NCBI GenBank assembly: GCA_035578155.1
Contig: JAPWDM010000001.1
Coordinates: forward strand, 168,613,498 to 168,677,497
DNA from: Brachynemurus nebulosus
Taxonomy: Eukaryota > Arthropoda > Insecta > Neuroptera > Myrmeleontidae
DNA length: 64,000 nt
Direction: 5' to 3'
The notes beneath the pieces were generated by a model, which worked only from the letters and a program-made list of their open reading frames with translations, was not told where the DNA came from and did no database searches. Shown here piece after piece: positions 24,790 to 37,486 of this stretch (position 1 is its first letter; every line of letters begins with the position of its first letter). The translations under genes were made by a program, and so were the position numbers.

Positions 24790-25500
24790 GGCTTTAAATA
24801 ATATTTCGGTCAATTATCTACAACATATCCAAAACTCAGCTTCCTAGGATGATCTGGTGGGAGTAGAGGGGGGAAAAACGATTTTCGCTGGATATAACAG
24901 GCCCCCAGCCCCCCAGAATTAACGTAGAGGGTTGAAATTTGGTGTGTTGATAAAGTTCGTACCTAGGTTGTGCTTTTTGGAGGTTTTAATATTTTACCCC
25001 CCCCCCCCATTTTTAAGCTACAATTTCATGATTTTCGACGTTTTCGAAGTTTGTACCACTCGCACAGGTCACCCAAATAAACCTAGAGGGCTGAAATTTT
25101 GTATTCGGATTGAGTTAGTATCAAGGGGGTGCCTTTTGGGGGTCTCGACGTTTAACCCCTACCCCCCTCATTTTATACCTAATAAAACATGATTTTTCTT
25201 GTTTTTTAACAGTTTTGTTCGGGTCAAAATCTCCCCAAATAAACCTAGAGGGCTGAAATTTTGTGTACAGGTTGAGCTAATAGCCAGACACTGTTTTTTG
25301 GGGGTTTCAACTTTTAACCCTTACCCCCACGATTTTTACGCCAATATTTCCTTAATTTTTTTGCATGTTTTCTAACACGTCTCGAGACTCTCTAAGGAAA
25401 ACCTAGAAGGCTGAAATTTTGTAAGTGTATTCAGTTAGTATCCAGCTAGTACCTTTTAGGGAGTCCACATTACTTTTCCCCCCACTTCTTGCATTTTTAC
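24790..25500. repeat. Diverged satellite, period about 160 bp
   Basis: The block CTAGAGGGCTGAAATTTT recurs at about 24927 (diverged), 25086, 25248 and 25406, giving spacings of 159, 162 and 158 bp. Each unit also has a C-rich run (ACCCC..CCCC) about 75 bp downstream and a TTTT-rich stretch. Units are well diverged from each other. Less clear units precede at 24640-24790. Confidence 0.8.
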
Positions 25501-25904
25501 ATCGGAATTGAATGCTATTGTTAAATGTGTTTTAAATGCATTACTTTCATTCTAAATGCAAGTAGGCGAATAGTAATTTTAAAAAATTTAAAAAAAATGA
25601 ATACAATTTTTTAACAAATGAAATACATACATATTAAGTAATTTGAAAATGTTATTAAAGTCACTGTTTATTTATAAATTAGGAATTTTGAATTTTTATT
25701 ATTTATAAAATAGAAATTTTGGATTTTTTTGGAAAGAAAAAATACCTTCATAAAGGCCTTCTAGTCTACTATTTAAGGTTCTTTTTTAATACTTAAAAAT
25801 AAAACAGAAAGGCAATTGGCGGATAAGCATGGGTAGGAATGCTTTCGTACGAATTGTGTTGGCTTTTTTCCTGCTAACTGCTATCGGTATAAAATTGAAA
25901 TTTA

Positions 25905-26935
25905 GGGGAGAGCGGGGCTATACCGTACAGCGATGCTAAACCGTACACTCATTTTTCGTGTCTAGATTTCAAGCTAGACAAGTCTAATCGTTGTCGCAAC
26001 CTGGCGCCTGACCGCGGAATATCACAGGATTGAGTTCGTTCCGCTGTGCGTATAAATGCCAATATGACGGTGAAAAAACTTGTTTTTATTATTTCTCTTA
26101 TAATTTTGGGGCACTGCCAAATAAGAGTTGGGTGGAGAACCTTTACTTATGAGCTAATAGCGATAAGATCATGAGAAATTACTTTTCTTAAGCTCTCTCT
26201 TGATCACTACTGAAGACTAGTTAGGCGACGGAATTTGAGATTAGGTTATGAAACTCCCACAAGGTACAGGATGGGGCTAAACCGTACAGAAGTGTACGAC
26301 TTAGCCCCAAATGCTTTAATATGGTAACATTAATAAATTGTAGTTGATGCAGGAAATACAATAAAGTCTGCCGAGTCTGCAAATAATTTTACTTGTGATT
26401 TTTGTTTAAATGTATAAACTTTAAATAAAATACTTTCGTTCTCTAAAATTTATCACTTTTTTTGATAAAAGTTAAGCTAACACTTTTTATACTTTTATAA
26501 GCTGAACTAAATATACGGATAACACAAGTTACGTTATGTTGTTTCTTAGTTGAGTCGACAATAAATAATAAAAATGTGTTTTCTACAATAATTTATTGCA
26601 TTACTCTTATTTACTTCCTTAACAAGATGATTTTTTTACAATAATTTATTGCATTACTCTTATTTACTTCCTTAACAAGATGATTTTTCTACTGTACGGT
26701 ATAGCCCCTCCTACCGTACGGAATAGTTCCGACCCCCGGGGCTATTTCGTACAGAGACACTTTTTTGTAATTTAATTTAAATATGTAAACAGTGGAATAA
26801 TTCAAATTTCTTTGTGTGAAATCAGCAGCCAATTGTCCAAATTATATATTGCTAATTTTCTTATAATTTTATGCTCTATATTAGATGAACAATAACAGCT
26901 CTCCCTTAAGTGTACGGCATAGCCCCGCTCTCCCC
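25905..26935. mobile_element. GGGGAGA-family TA element, copy 1 (motif CTATACCGTACAG)
   Basis: TA at 25903-25904 and 26936-26937 flanks termini GGGGAGAGCGGGGCTATACC and their complement. Its private motif (GGGGCTA-ACCGTACAG) recurs at the left end, at about 26273-26310 in both orientations, at 26692-26755 in both orientations, and at the right end. The interior has lost coding capacity. A 53-bp tandem duplication lies at about 26585-26690. It matches the spacing plan of four other elements in this window. Confidence 0.85.
26585..26690. repeat. 53-bp tandem duplication
   Basis: Two nearly identical consecutive copies starting ACAATAATTTATTGCATTAC (first at 26585, second at 26638), inside GGGGAGA-family copy 1. 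Confidence 0.85.
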
Positions 26936-26937
26936 TA

Positions 26938-28730
26938 CTGAGATTCAGCCCTTAAAAACTTAAAACCTTTTTTTAAAGCCCCGATCAACCGGACACTCAT
27001 CATCAGTTTTGAAACCATCAAAATGGCAAATCGCTTGTGGACTTTCAATTACATTTCGCTTGTAGACATTCAATACCGAAGATGAAAGGAAAAATTCGAC
27101 TTCCGTAATGGGGCTCCGCTGCTCACGGCGTTTTATTTTTTAACAGTGCTTAAAGAAAATTATAAATTACCATAAACTGAAAACAAAAATTACTCAAATT
27201 AATAGATTATTTACAATTTATAACTATTTTTGTAAAAAGATTACGTTTTGGTTTATAGTGTTGCACCACTAATAAGACATATCTTTTTGGTAAGGGTAGA
27301 TACAAACATAAATAAAACTATACAGTTATTAAATTGTCATTTTATTAATAAATAAATAAATACAAACAAAATACATAATCTTGAAGTTAAATTTTTATCT
27401 GCCCATTAATTTTACATAAAAGACGCCACTGAAATGATGTGTCATTTTAACCTATATTTTAATTTTTGCATAATTTTATTTTTTACAATATTTTTAAAAA
27501 TTTTGCCGTTATTATCACATATTTTGAATAAAAAACGAATTCTTTATCTATGTAGAGTAATTCCTTTTTCGGTATTTCCTTTACTTTGTGTAATGCCAAA
27601 ATTTGTATTTTTCCGCTTATTATAAACTTATTTTTCAAATTAAAAATTTAGAAAAATAAATAAATTTTTGCTACAAATGGTTATATTTATTGATAAGTAC
27701 CTACCACATTTACTTACCCAAATATTATATTTATGGAGTACTATGTTCATTAATATTGTTTTAAACTTAATTTTTTGTAGGACTTGATCCTGTGTGCCTA
27801 TTTATCGCGTGATTGTGTGCCTATTTACTCTTTTGTTTCTTATTTTTTGTAGCACATTCAAATAAATCTACGTATTCATTCTAACATATCATATTATACT
27901 ATACCTTATCTCTATCTTAAGAAATAGTCTCCATCCATATTCTTCTATATCGATGGTTTGCAACTATTTTATCAAATGAATAAGTTTAAACAAAATTCTG
28001 GAAAAGTTTGTCTATTTGATTTAATTAAACTGTTACGTTAAAAGGTAATCTTAAAACAAACTTAATTGTTACATAAGCAAATTAGCAACAGCGTAGAACC
28101 ACTTCAATGTCCGCGCGTGTGCCATTAGGAAGTTAACGAATGATAATAACTCTGACTGAATTATACACTAACCGGTCGTTTGTTATTTCAGAAGTTTTGT
28201 CAAAAATCTTGCTTAGTTAAATTGATAATAGGTATACCTACTCTCTTCATACCGTGTAGGTAAACTATTTGTTATTTCGTACAAAAAAGATTCAGGTAAA
28301 GAACTTGGTGCTAGTCAGATGGTTCATAATATTTTACCATACTGTTCATTTCTCTCAATTACCTTCGTTAGATAAAAGTAAGTTATGTAATCTCTTATTT
28401 AGAAAGTCCATAATTTTTTATATGCATTTCTTTTTTAATTTTTTCTTTATGATCCCAATTTTTTTTTTTAGATATTGAATTTCGGAGGTGCACGTGTCTT
28501 TTTATTATAATATATCCTTAAAATAGATTTATTCAGGGGTTTAGCGGTTTGTGGTTTCACACTGGCTTTATACAAAGCGCATCCACGTACATTTTTTTAG
28601 ATTATATGTATATATGCTCTTATAAGTTAACAATTACAAGCTACATATATTAGTTACAGTAAATTGAAAATAGTACATCTTGGATTTAGGTATAATTAAT
28701 TAATTAACAGTAATTTACATGTTATTCTTT
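26938..28730. other. No recognisable gene
   Basis: AT-rich sequence. Hydrophobic frames near 27434 and 28269 are short, lack motifs, and fit the base composition. Nothing supported. Confidence 0.5.
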
Positions 28731-28735
28731 AAAAC

Positions 28736-28800
28736 AGGGGCTCTTAAAGTGCAGCCCGTGAGCTAAATATTGCCCAAGAACTCAAAAAATGCGATTCACG
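28736..28800 (+). mobile_element. Possible hAT terminus
   Basis: CAGGGGCTCTTAAAGTGCAG then CCCGTGAGC resembles the generic hAT start CAGGGG-(n)-GCGGCCCG. No matching right end or duplication was found nearby, so this is at most a solo or truncated end. Confidence 0.35.
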
Positions 28801-29875
28801 ATGCTAGATCGTCTGTAATCTCAAATTTATTAAAATTATTTACTAACATTCAAAAAAAAAAAAATAATAATAATAATAAACCTAATTAAATAGAATATGT
28901 TTTATTATTACATAAGTTTTTATATCAATGTGGATCAATATTTCTTACTATGCGAATTACTTTTCTAATTGATTTGATGATCTACTTTTACACAAATCAG
29001 GTTCTTAGGGTAAAACAACTACGGTAGCCACTATTAAACTGTGCACTACCAAAGTGTTACAACCAATATTACCTTTACCACTTTGGTGTGACAAACACAA
29101 TCAAACGTTGCATGTAAGTACACGCAGAATGTTTTTGTTATTGTCGTAGTACAGGTACATAGTAGTAAACTATTTACTGGTGTCTACATATTTTTTTATC
29201 ATCTCACTATGAAACTGTGATTTTAGTCCCATGCTGTAACACTTTCATAGTGCCGACTGTACATGTAATTTTTGTATTATCTTGTAATAACGATTTTAAA
29301 AAAAAAAAGAACAGTTTTAAAAACTTATGAGCATCTTCAAATTTCATTTACTTCTAGCATCAAAATTACAGTTTTTGAAGCGTTTAAAACATTTGTTATA
29401 CGTGATGACGTCGACATGTTCAATTTTTTTTCTTTTTTAAATTAATTGTTACGACTGTTGATATAATAATTTACATTTTCTTGTACTGTTCTTGCCAATA
29501 GTTCGCTCAGAAAATATGATTTATTGTCCGGATGTAGTTTTTCTGTTAAGTTGTACATATTCCTATTTTCAGTATAGAAATGATTACCTAACAGTACTTT
29601 ATTTCTGTTTTTAGTTTCAGATAGACAAGAGTCTCTATTCTCCTGTTAAAATACAAAAAGAAGTATCAAGTATTAACTTGCTTAATAAAAATAAATATTA
29701 AAATTGTCCTCAAAACTAATATTTCGAAGGTTCCATTGCGAGCATCATAAATTAACTAGAACAAGCAATATTATATTCTTTGAGCAGGAGAGATGCCGCA
29801 GTACCCATAGTTCGTCCGTTGATTGATAGATAGCGCTATTAGTGGATTATATGTTTAAAATAAATTATACCATAT

Positions 29876-30080
29876 TTCAGATACAATTGATCATGAGTTT
29901 TCGTTAAAAAATTAAATAATTCTTATATTCGAAACAAATCAATCTTCTATTCTTTTCTAAAAATAAACTGCAAATTTAAAATTTACCTAAATGCAATAAA
30001 AAAAGAGATAAAGCCAAAAAAACGGAAATTATTTAAATTCAAAGTGACGAAGCATGGTTAAATTTAACTGAAATGAACCA
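29876..30080 (+). repeat. Dispersed repeat, copy 2 of 2
   Basis: Nearly identical to 2530-2734 and in the same orientation. It sits in the 5' part of GGGGAGA-family copy 5 and accounts for that element's extra spacing there, so it is younger than that element. Confidence 0.75.
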
Positions 30081-30456
30081 TACTTATTTAAGCTGTATAT
30101 GGTAACATTTATGATTAATCCATCAGTTTAGTAATTATCCAACTTTTTAATTATTGAAAAGTAAGTTTTTTTTCAACATAATATTTTATCAAGTATTTAA
30201 TTCATTAGAATTTAAGAATGTATATTTCATTGTTTCAATGAAAATAAGTTTTGTTATTAATTTAAGTATATTTTAAAAGTACTGTATTAAAATTTAGGTT
30301 AGAATTCCGCACTATGCTTGCTATAGAAACATGCGGCATCTATCCCAACAGAACGGAGAGATGCCGCATTTAAAGTTGGTATAGATGTCGCATCATGTTA
30401 CATGTTAAAAACATAGATTTACACCTTAATTATGCAATTTTTTTGGACTGTAAATT

Positions 30457-30673
30457 ATGCCACGTAAATATAAAAGATCCATTAATGGACCAAGAAGAGC
30501 TCTCATTATAGTGAAGATAACGAAAATAATGATGATTGCCTGTGGATTGAATGTTTTGAAAAGTACTCAGAAACAAAAAAAAAGTTTACTGGTTAAGATG
30601 TATAAAGTGCCAAAAATGGTTACATATGGCATGCATCATGTATGGAGATGTGTGTAAAATGCAAAATTTTTAA
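30457..30673 (+). pseudogene. Pogo/Tigger-like transposase, deleted to its two ends
   Basis: An ATG at 30457 starts MPRKYKRSINGPRR, a basic start typical, from memory, of pogo/Tigger-type transposases with a CENP-B-like domain. Within about 15 codons the meaningful reading moves to another frame: an acidic stretch (SSHYSEDNENNDD), then CLWIECFEKYSE, a stop, and in the third frame RCIKCQKWLHMAC ending TAA at 30673. The Cys/His pattern (C-x4-C, C-x2-C, H-x2-C) suggests a PHD-like C-terminal zinc finger. I infer an internal deletion that removed the HTH and DDE domains, followed by frameshifts. Confidence 0.55.
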
Positions 30674-30919
30674 TATGAACTATGCGGCGTTTCTCCTTCT
30701 TTGATGCGGCGTCTCTCCTATAGGTGTGGGAGAGACGCCGGTTTGCAGGCTCTACAAAAATGTTAATTATGAATCCTTTATGAGTCAAGATTTAAAATTA
30801 TTTATAAATAATTTTAAAGAACAATGTTTACATTTATTTTGTAGCAAATTTCAAATCAATTAAATGCATACTTTAAGAATGATCAAGTGTTTTCAAAATG
30901 TGCGGCATCTCTCCCGCAT

Positions 30920-32220
30920 TCACCCTATGTATATCTGATTCCAAACCAAGATATGCCATTTCCAAATAGTTTTACATATGTCTGTATTTAATGTGTACTT
31001 ACACTGCAGGTAATATTCACCACTTACACACGCCACATCGGTGTGAAAACCACTCCGGATTTCCAACATCGCCCGCCGTCTTGCTGTTTGCTGAACGGAT
31101 ATCACGGATTGCTAGACCGCAGCGGACCGTTGTCGTTTTCTTATTGCCCACTAGCTAGCTACCCTATATAGCTGCTTTACCCGCCAACCGCCACTGGTGG
31201 CCACTGCAGTCGGTTATGGACTAGCAACAAGAGTGTAAATATTCTAAATACATTTGTATGTATGTCTGTCTGTATTTACCGACTTAACGTTCACCTCGTG
31301 TGGTCATGGTTGTACCTACGGTACAAATCGATAGTTTAATGAAAGCCCATAGTGTAAACCACGTTTACAGTTTGGAGACAAGATGAAGCACCACCACCAT
31401 CAGTTTTGTAACCACACTATTAATATATATTTAATATTCTGTGTCACCTATTTACAAATCTGTGTAAGTAATTTAAGGATTAGTAGCAAATGGATTAAGT
31501 AGTACATATAATATATTTGGGTGTTTAATTAAATTTAAATTATCTATATCTTAGAGAATATTTTCGGATTGCTATACCTTGTAAAGAGTCATTATTTTGA
31601 TTGGCAAAATTTATAAGTTTTCATAATCTCTTTTAGATAGTTTTAGGTATACAGAAGAGTGAAAAGATATTATCAAAATTATAATTGTATTCTTTTACAT
31701 CGCGTCTGTGGGTAACTATCTGCAAAAAGAAAATGTAATATGTTGAAACTTATACTATGTGTATGCTCTCAAAATCCTTTTTTCTCACCTTAATCTCGAG
31801 AGTGGTGACATAAGTAGAGTTGCCACCCATACATTTTAAGAGTAGGTACTTTTTTCTTTAGTTGAATGGACTTTACTTTTTTGTCCAAAATTTTAAGAAT
31901 ACTTTTTAACTACATAAACAAAGTGGCAAGTTTAAAGATAGGATACACAAAATGTTAAATGATTCAATATGGAGGCTGTATAAAACGTCATATCGGATTT
32001 CCGACGAAAACATATATAACTGAAACCTATACCTATAAGTGGGAGCAAGTGGGGTATTAGAGTGCACGTCTAAAAGAGACGTAAAAGTGGTCGTTGCGAT
32101 TACTTAATTATTAATTGTTAACTATTAATAATTAATGTCGTATTAATTATTAAATTCAAAAATAATCCACTGACTACATTATGTGCACATTGTTTTACAT
32201 AAACGTTTTTGTTTTAAATC
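30920..32220. other. Relatively GC-rich unique stretch, no gene assigned
   Basis: 30990-31400 is less AT-rich than its surroundings and does not match other parts of the window. A minus-strand frame near 31105 has no ATG and an in-frame stop just upstream. It could be single-copy host sequence, but nothing identifies an exon. Confidence 0.4.
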
Positions 32221-32224
32221 GTTT

Positions 32225-32418
<194 letters not shown>

Positions 32419-33337
32419 GAATCCATTTTTAAATTCTAGAATCGAAACCTACCAACCTTCATTATATAAGAACTATTAGGTGAAAGTCAGGTTCATTTAA
32501 CCCTTTCGGTACTAGTGGTACTTAGAAGTCCAGTTTTTTTCTGTACAAAAAATACCAGAAATATGTGCTGTTTAAATTTTCCTTGAGGTCGTATATTATT
32601 GGGATTTAAATACATCGTTTTATCTATATCATAAGCTAAATACGAGAAAAAATGAGAAATTTATGGGGAAAAAAAATTTTGAACTTCAAAGTAGCACTAG
32701 AGTAAATAAACACCATAGTTTTTCGGAATTCAGTTTATTTATATTAATGTTTAACATTCAATTTTTCATTAATCTAAATTATAGAAATTAATTAATAGAT
32801 CAAATATTTTACCTAGCAAAAAATACCACTTCATTTTCTTAATTGTGACAATTCTTTCGAGCTTAATTACTCATTTTCAAACAAAATTATTCTGTTATTT
32901 ACAAATATGGAATACCATAAAGTAGTGCTCAAATTAGTGAATATTATATAAATTTATTCAGTAGAACTCAAAAGAAAAAAAATTATTTTACATGATAATG
33001 TAGAAAACGGTTTTTTTCTTTATTACAATAGAAGTATTCTTCACATGCTACCCATTTAGAAAATGATATTGAGTCGAGACCTAATGCACGGCAAATTTCG
33101 CACCTTCCTCTCAAATTATCAAATATCAAAATTTTTGACATTGGAGGCCTCACAGTTCTGATAATCGCCACAAGAAATACGTAAACTTAACTTTATAATT
33201 AGTGATAATTAATTAAAATAAAAATTTAATTTAGTTGTTACTTTGACATCGTTAAAATTATTTTGTTATAAGCACCGAGCACAAAAAACAAAACCTCTCT
33301 TAACAACTGAATGCGTGCAGCTACCGGAAAATGCACA

Positions 33338-34893
33338 CACTGAGAAAAAAATACAGTAATTTTTACTGAAATTTCTGGTAAAAAATTACTGAACTCTCTG
33401 GTAATGCGGACATAAGTGACAAGCTAAGCAAAAAGTACGATAATTTATAGTAAAAATTGTAAATTACCCTATAGCTCAGTAAAAATTACCGTATTATTTG
33501 AATCGGTGAGTGCAGAAACCACATAAGTCAATAAAATTTGAAAATTCATTTTTTACACTCAATGAGTTTATCTAAGGTAAAGAAACATTGTGTAAAGAAG
33601 CCACATCAGTCAGGGTTTTATTTTTGAAAATATAAAGACTTGGTAAATAGTATTAAATGCAGAAAGCACACAAGTCCATGACTTATGTGCTTTCTGCACT
33701 CAACGCTGATAAAATTGTCAATTTCTTCACGAGATGGTTTTCTATTATTTAGCTGTCATTTTTAACATTAAATTTAGTCTGTACACATTTTATTTTCTTG
33801 TTGTCTTATTTGTTATTAAAAAAGTATATTAATTTGTCATTAAAAAAGTATATTCAGTAAAAGCTGTGGTGTATGATATTTGTTGAGTGCAGAAACAACA
33901 TAAGTCAAATTTATTTTTTTTATTTTATAAAGAAAACTTTATTTGAAAATGAGAAAATAATATTTTGAACACATTTCCGTAATATGAATATACAGTTTGA
34001 GTTGAAAAATTTTTCCCAAATTCATATTTTGGGAACAGTATACTGTTTTTTCGTTCTCCTGTAAAATTTCAAAAATGTGACTTATGTGATTTCTGCACTC
34101 ACCGATTCATTTATAAATAAGGTTTTTTTTTATTTATTAATAAATAATTGAATTAAAATAGTTTAAAAGGATATTGATAGAAGGGTAAGCATTAAAATCA
34201 AATTATTAATATAGAAAAAATTTTTTGTGGTTTTTTATTATTTGTGGAAAAAAATATATAAATTCTTTATTTGACATATTACATGATAAAACAATAGGCA
34301 CATTACAATAATTTGTATAAAAACATATTTCAATTAACATAATATCAATACATATAAAAAAACATACAAGAATTAAAATGAAAACTAAACAAAAATTCAT
34401 GAAACACAACAAACAAACACTTCATAAACATCCAGTCATGATGGTTGTTATTGCACAACTGAACCAAACCGTCCAAACCTGCTTAGTTGCTATGCCTGTA
34501 ACTCGTGTTGGTCGTGTTAGACAATGCTCGGTGCGCTTGCGTGCTTGTTTTATTTATTCTCATGTCTGTGTGATGCTTGGTATGCAATGTTATGTGAGAG
34601 GGATGAAATGCACAACGACTCAGTAAAAATTATTCAATGTCCACTATAATTTTACAAAAAATTAAGTAAATTTTCCCGGTGTCCACATGAAATTTTACTA
34701 GCCCATCGAATTTTACGCAGCTGTATAGGAAAAATTCTTAAGGTGTACAGGAAAAATTTTCAAATGAATCGTAAAAAATAATGTTTGAAACGCATTTTTT
34801 ATATTTTTGCTTAATAATTTCCTACGGACTGGTCACTTAAGACTCGTTTACCGGAGGCAGCTCAGTAATTTTTACTGGAATTTTTTCTCTGTG
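33338..34893. mobile_element. Inverted-repeat element with CAC-GAGAAAAAA ends
   Basis: The left end CACTGAGAAAAAAATACAGT and the right end, read inward, CACAGAGAAAAAATTCCAGT continue together through AAAATTACTGA. Ends of this type are widespread in insects; the flanks do not give a clear duplication and the superfamily is uncertain (CACTA/Chapaev-like or hAT are possible). A second inverted-repeat element (33501-34107) is nested inside. Confidence 0.6.
33501..34107. mobile_element. Nested inverted-repeat element with iterated terminal motif
   Basis: Termini AATCGGTGAGTGCAGAAA and its complement. The motif GAGTGCAGAAA-CACATAAGTC occurs at about 33507, in degraded form at 33590, as a head-to-head pair at 33657-33702, again at 33886, and inverted at 34076-34107. 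Non-coding; the exact boundary and duplication are unclear because the flanks are themselves symmetrical. Confidence 0.7.
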
Positions 34894-35187
34894 CATGAGA
34901 GAAGCTCAGCTGACAAGTACCGAAGACATTTAAGTTGCGTACTAGTGAATACAAGCATTAAAAACGTGTACTTTTACACCGCTCCACCCACCCACTAGCT
35001 CCCATTACCCCTCGATTCTCTACATCCGTATTTCACATAAACGAGACACACATTTCAAAAAGTAAAAAAGTATACACTAACTGTAGATAGATACATTATC
35101 AGCACAGCATCATGATGATATTACTAGCTAACGGCAAAATATACGAGTATATATTTTATAAAATTTCATTAAGTATATGAACAAATA

Positions 35188-35385
35188 CAGGCCCGACGAG
35201 AGGGTCGGTGTAGCCGAAGTTACAGCACCGGGGCTCGGGTTTGAGTAGGGAGCCCATAGCTGTCGGTAGAGGGCCTGGAAAAAAAGTTAATCGTTTTTTT
35301 TTCACTGACCACTTATTTTTTGGGAAGAAATTTTTAAAAAAATGCGGTTTATTCTTGGGGCCCACGTTTTCTCTGCACGGCCCTG
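35188..35385 (-). mobile_element. hAT-like MITE with perfect 8-bp duplication
   Basis: Flanked by AACAAATA at 35180-35187 and 35386-35393, identical in all eight bases. Ends are CAGGCCCGACGAGAGGG and CTGCACGGCCCTG. It has the same ends as 2884-3070 in reverse orientation. GC-rich, 198 bp, no real coding sequence. Confidence 0.88.
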
Positions 35386-35577
35386 AACAAATATATAGTT
35401 TTGTACCAGCGATAGAAGGTTCGGTTTCACTAACAGGACCAACTTTAGATTTTCAAGTATAAATTAATATATTATATCAAATAAAATATTGAGGAATTGT
35501 AATCTATTTTTGTGCTTGGATTAATGCTCACTTAATAAGAAAAGTGCCTTAATTTTGTATACAAAAATAGGTTACAG

Positions 35578-35932
35578 TCTACTTAATAAATTTCTAACAC
35601 TGACTGACTGACAGACAACGCACAGCCTAAATCGTTGGGTTTAGAAGAATGAAATTTTGCACAGGAGTTCCCTATGTAACGTCGGTGAGCACTAAGAAAG
35701 GATTTTTGAAAATTCGTCCCCTAAGTGGGTTAAATAGTTGATGAAAATTTGTATGTAAATACGTCATTTTTAAAATTAGAGATATATAAAAATATGTTAC
35801 TATGGCTATTAAAATAAATATCTTATTTAATAAATCGTGTAAGTTGGTATTTTGGCTTTTGAAAAACATTGAAAGTAAGCAGAAAGTGAGCACCAAGATG
35901 TCGATGGGAAATCCCATCGGGTATACGGCTAT
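35578..35932 (+). mobile_element. Short Helitron, family B, copy 1
   Basis: Begins TCTACTTAATAAATTTC and continues ACTGACTGACTGACAGAC. It ends with a hairpin GATGGGA-A-A-TCCCATC then GGGTATACGGCTAT, a CTRR-type end with the last base changed. A head-to-tail sister copy follows directly. Confidence 0.65.
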
Positions 35933-36243
35933 TATTTAATAAATTTTTAACTTTGACTGACAGACAACGCACAACCTAAACTGTTGGGTTTAGAAGGACG
36001 AAATTAAACACAGGAGTTATGAAAATTGGCATTTAGGCTTCTATTTATAAATAAAAGTCAGTTGTGTAAACGTTTCTGGAAATTTATTCTCTAAGGAGTT
36101 AAAACGAAAATGAAAATTCCTATGGAAAGTTCGTCATTTTTGAAGTTAGAAACGTGGATATTGATTTAGGCTTTTGAAAAACATTAAAAGTGAGTGCCTA
36201 ATAAAAAGATGTCGATGGGAAATCCCATCGGGCATACGGCTAG
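35933..36243 (+). mobile_element. Short Helitron, family B, copy 2
   Basis: Same head (TTTAATAAATTTTTAAC) and same 3' hairpin GATGGGA/TCCCATC, then GGGCATACGGCTAG followed by T. That is the Helitron arrangement of a hairpin about 10 nt before CTRR and insertion before T. About 310 bp; non-autonomous, no Rep/helicase. Confidence 0.7.
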
Positions 36244-36379
36244 TTTCTTAATATTTTATTTGATATATCTTAATTATAGTTGGAAGCTTAAGGAGAGGGT
36301 AAGGTTAATTCGTAGAAAAAAAGTCATGTATTTGTTATTTTTTTGTGACGACACAGTTAAAATCTCCTTATTAAAACCA

Positions 36380-37480
36380 GTGGTACATTAAAGTATAATA
36401 TTCGAAGAATATTGTATAAAATTTTCACGAAGAAATATGAAAAAATACAGTAATGGCAGCAATTATTCGAACGTGTCTCGGAAAAAAGTAAAATTGCGGT
36501 GCCCCTTATAACTTGGTGCTGGATTATCCGAAATAAAAAAATTAAAGTTCATTCGTTAGACAATAGTTTTCCTCAGGTAACGCTGGGAGAGTTTTTCGAA
36601 ATTTCAATTTTTCACTTTTTTGCAACACTTAGAACGGAAAAACACGAATTCTCCGAAAAAAATTGACAAATTTGTTATTGTAAAATAAAAATTATTAACA
36701 AATTTGAAAAATACTCTCCAGCGTTACCTCGTAAATTATATACGGAAATAGTGTTCAAAATTTCAAAAGTTTCGACGCTGTAGTTTTAAAGTTATGAGGG
36801 GCACCGACTTTGAAAACGTGAGCTGTGGGGAAAACGTTTTAAAGTTTTGAACACTTAAAAATTCTTGTATAAAACTGATATAGAATGCTTACTGCTAAAC
36901 TAAATTTTGTACTCTACGCTGACAAAATATACAGTACAGGTGTAAACACATTAGTACTTGCATTGAAATTTCTATAATATAGAGAGAGAGATATATAGAG
37001 AGTGAAACATCTGCCAGGTAACAACGAAAATGCTTATAACTTCGTCAATTTTGCTCCAATCAACTTGAAATTTTGAGACAATATTCTTGAGATATTATGC
37101 ATTCAGTTAAAAAAATAAAAAAAAAATGCAAAAAAAAATTATTTTAATACCTTACCCTGCCCTTAAAGCCGGTCCTGTTCGTGCAACCGAACCTTCTATC
37201 CCTATTTTATACATAGCTACTGAAATATTAGATGAAGGATAATATTATCTTACAAGTAAGCAACGAGAACGTTATCTAGATAATAGTAGGTGGTTCGGAG
37301 AAAACCACACATGTATGTATGACGTTATTCCTTATTTGATTTATATGAAAATACATATACATACAGTGCGTCCATTTCTCAAGATTACACATTGGATAAT
37401 GTAATAGTAATTTATGATCGACCACTTCAGAATTACACATCGGGAAAATTTCAGCTGTAATTTACAACATTCGTATGGAA
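36380..37480. other. No recognisable gene
   Basis: AT-rich. An inverted pair (AGGTAACGCTGGGAGAGT at about 36576 and CTCTCCAGCGTTACCT at about 36714) makes a loose hairpin of about 150 bp. Nothing else supported. Confidence 0.5.
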
Positions 37481-37486
37481 ATTTAA

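Larger units (their letters stand above)
29775..30925 (+). mobile_element. GGGGAGA-family element, copy 5 (motif GAGATGCCGCA)
   Basis: The right end, read inward, is GGGTGAATGCGGGAGAGATG, followed outside by TA (30926-30927). The left end is degraded around AGGAGAGATGCCGCA at 29787. The motif GGAGAGATGCCGCA recurs at about 30331 (inverted), 30353, 30381 (weak), 30681 and 30703 (inverted), 30727, and at the right end. A 205-bp dispersed repeat (29876-30080) is inserted in the left part; without it the inner left cluster lies about 345 bp from the left end, as in the sister copies. Confidence 0.75.

Noticed and set aside
30920..31105. Minus-strand frame in a GC-richer stretch with a GTAAGTA donor-like site, possible first exon
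   Set aside because: The frame starts at GTG, there is an in-frame TAG just upstream, and the peptide has no recognisable family.
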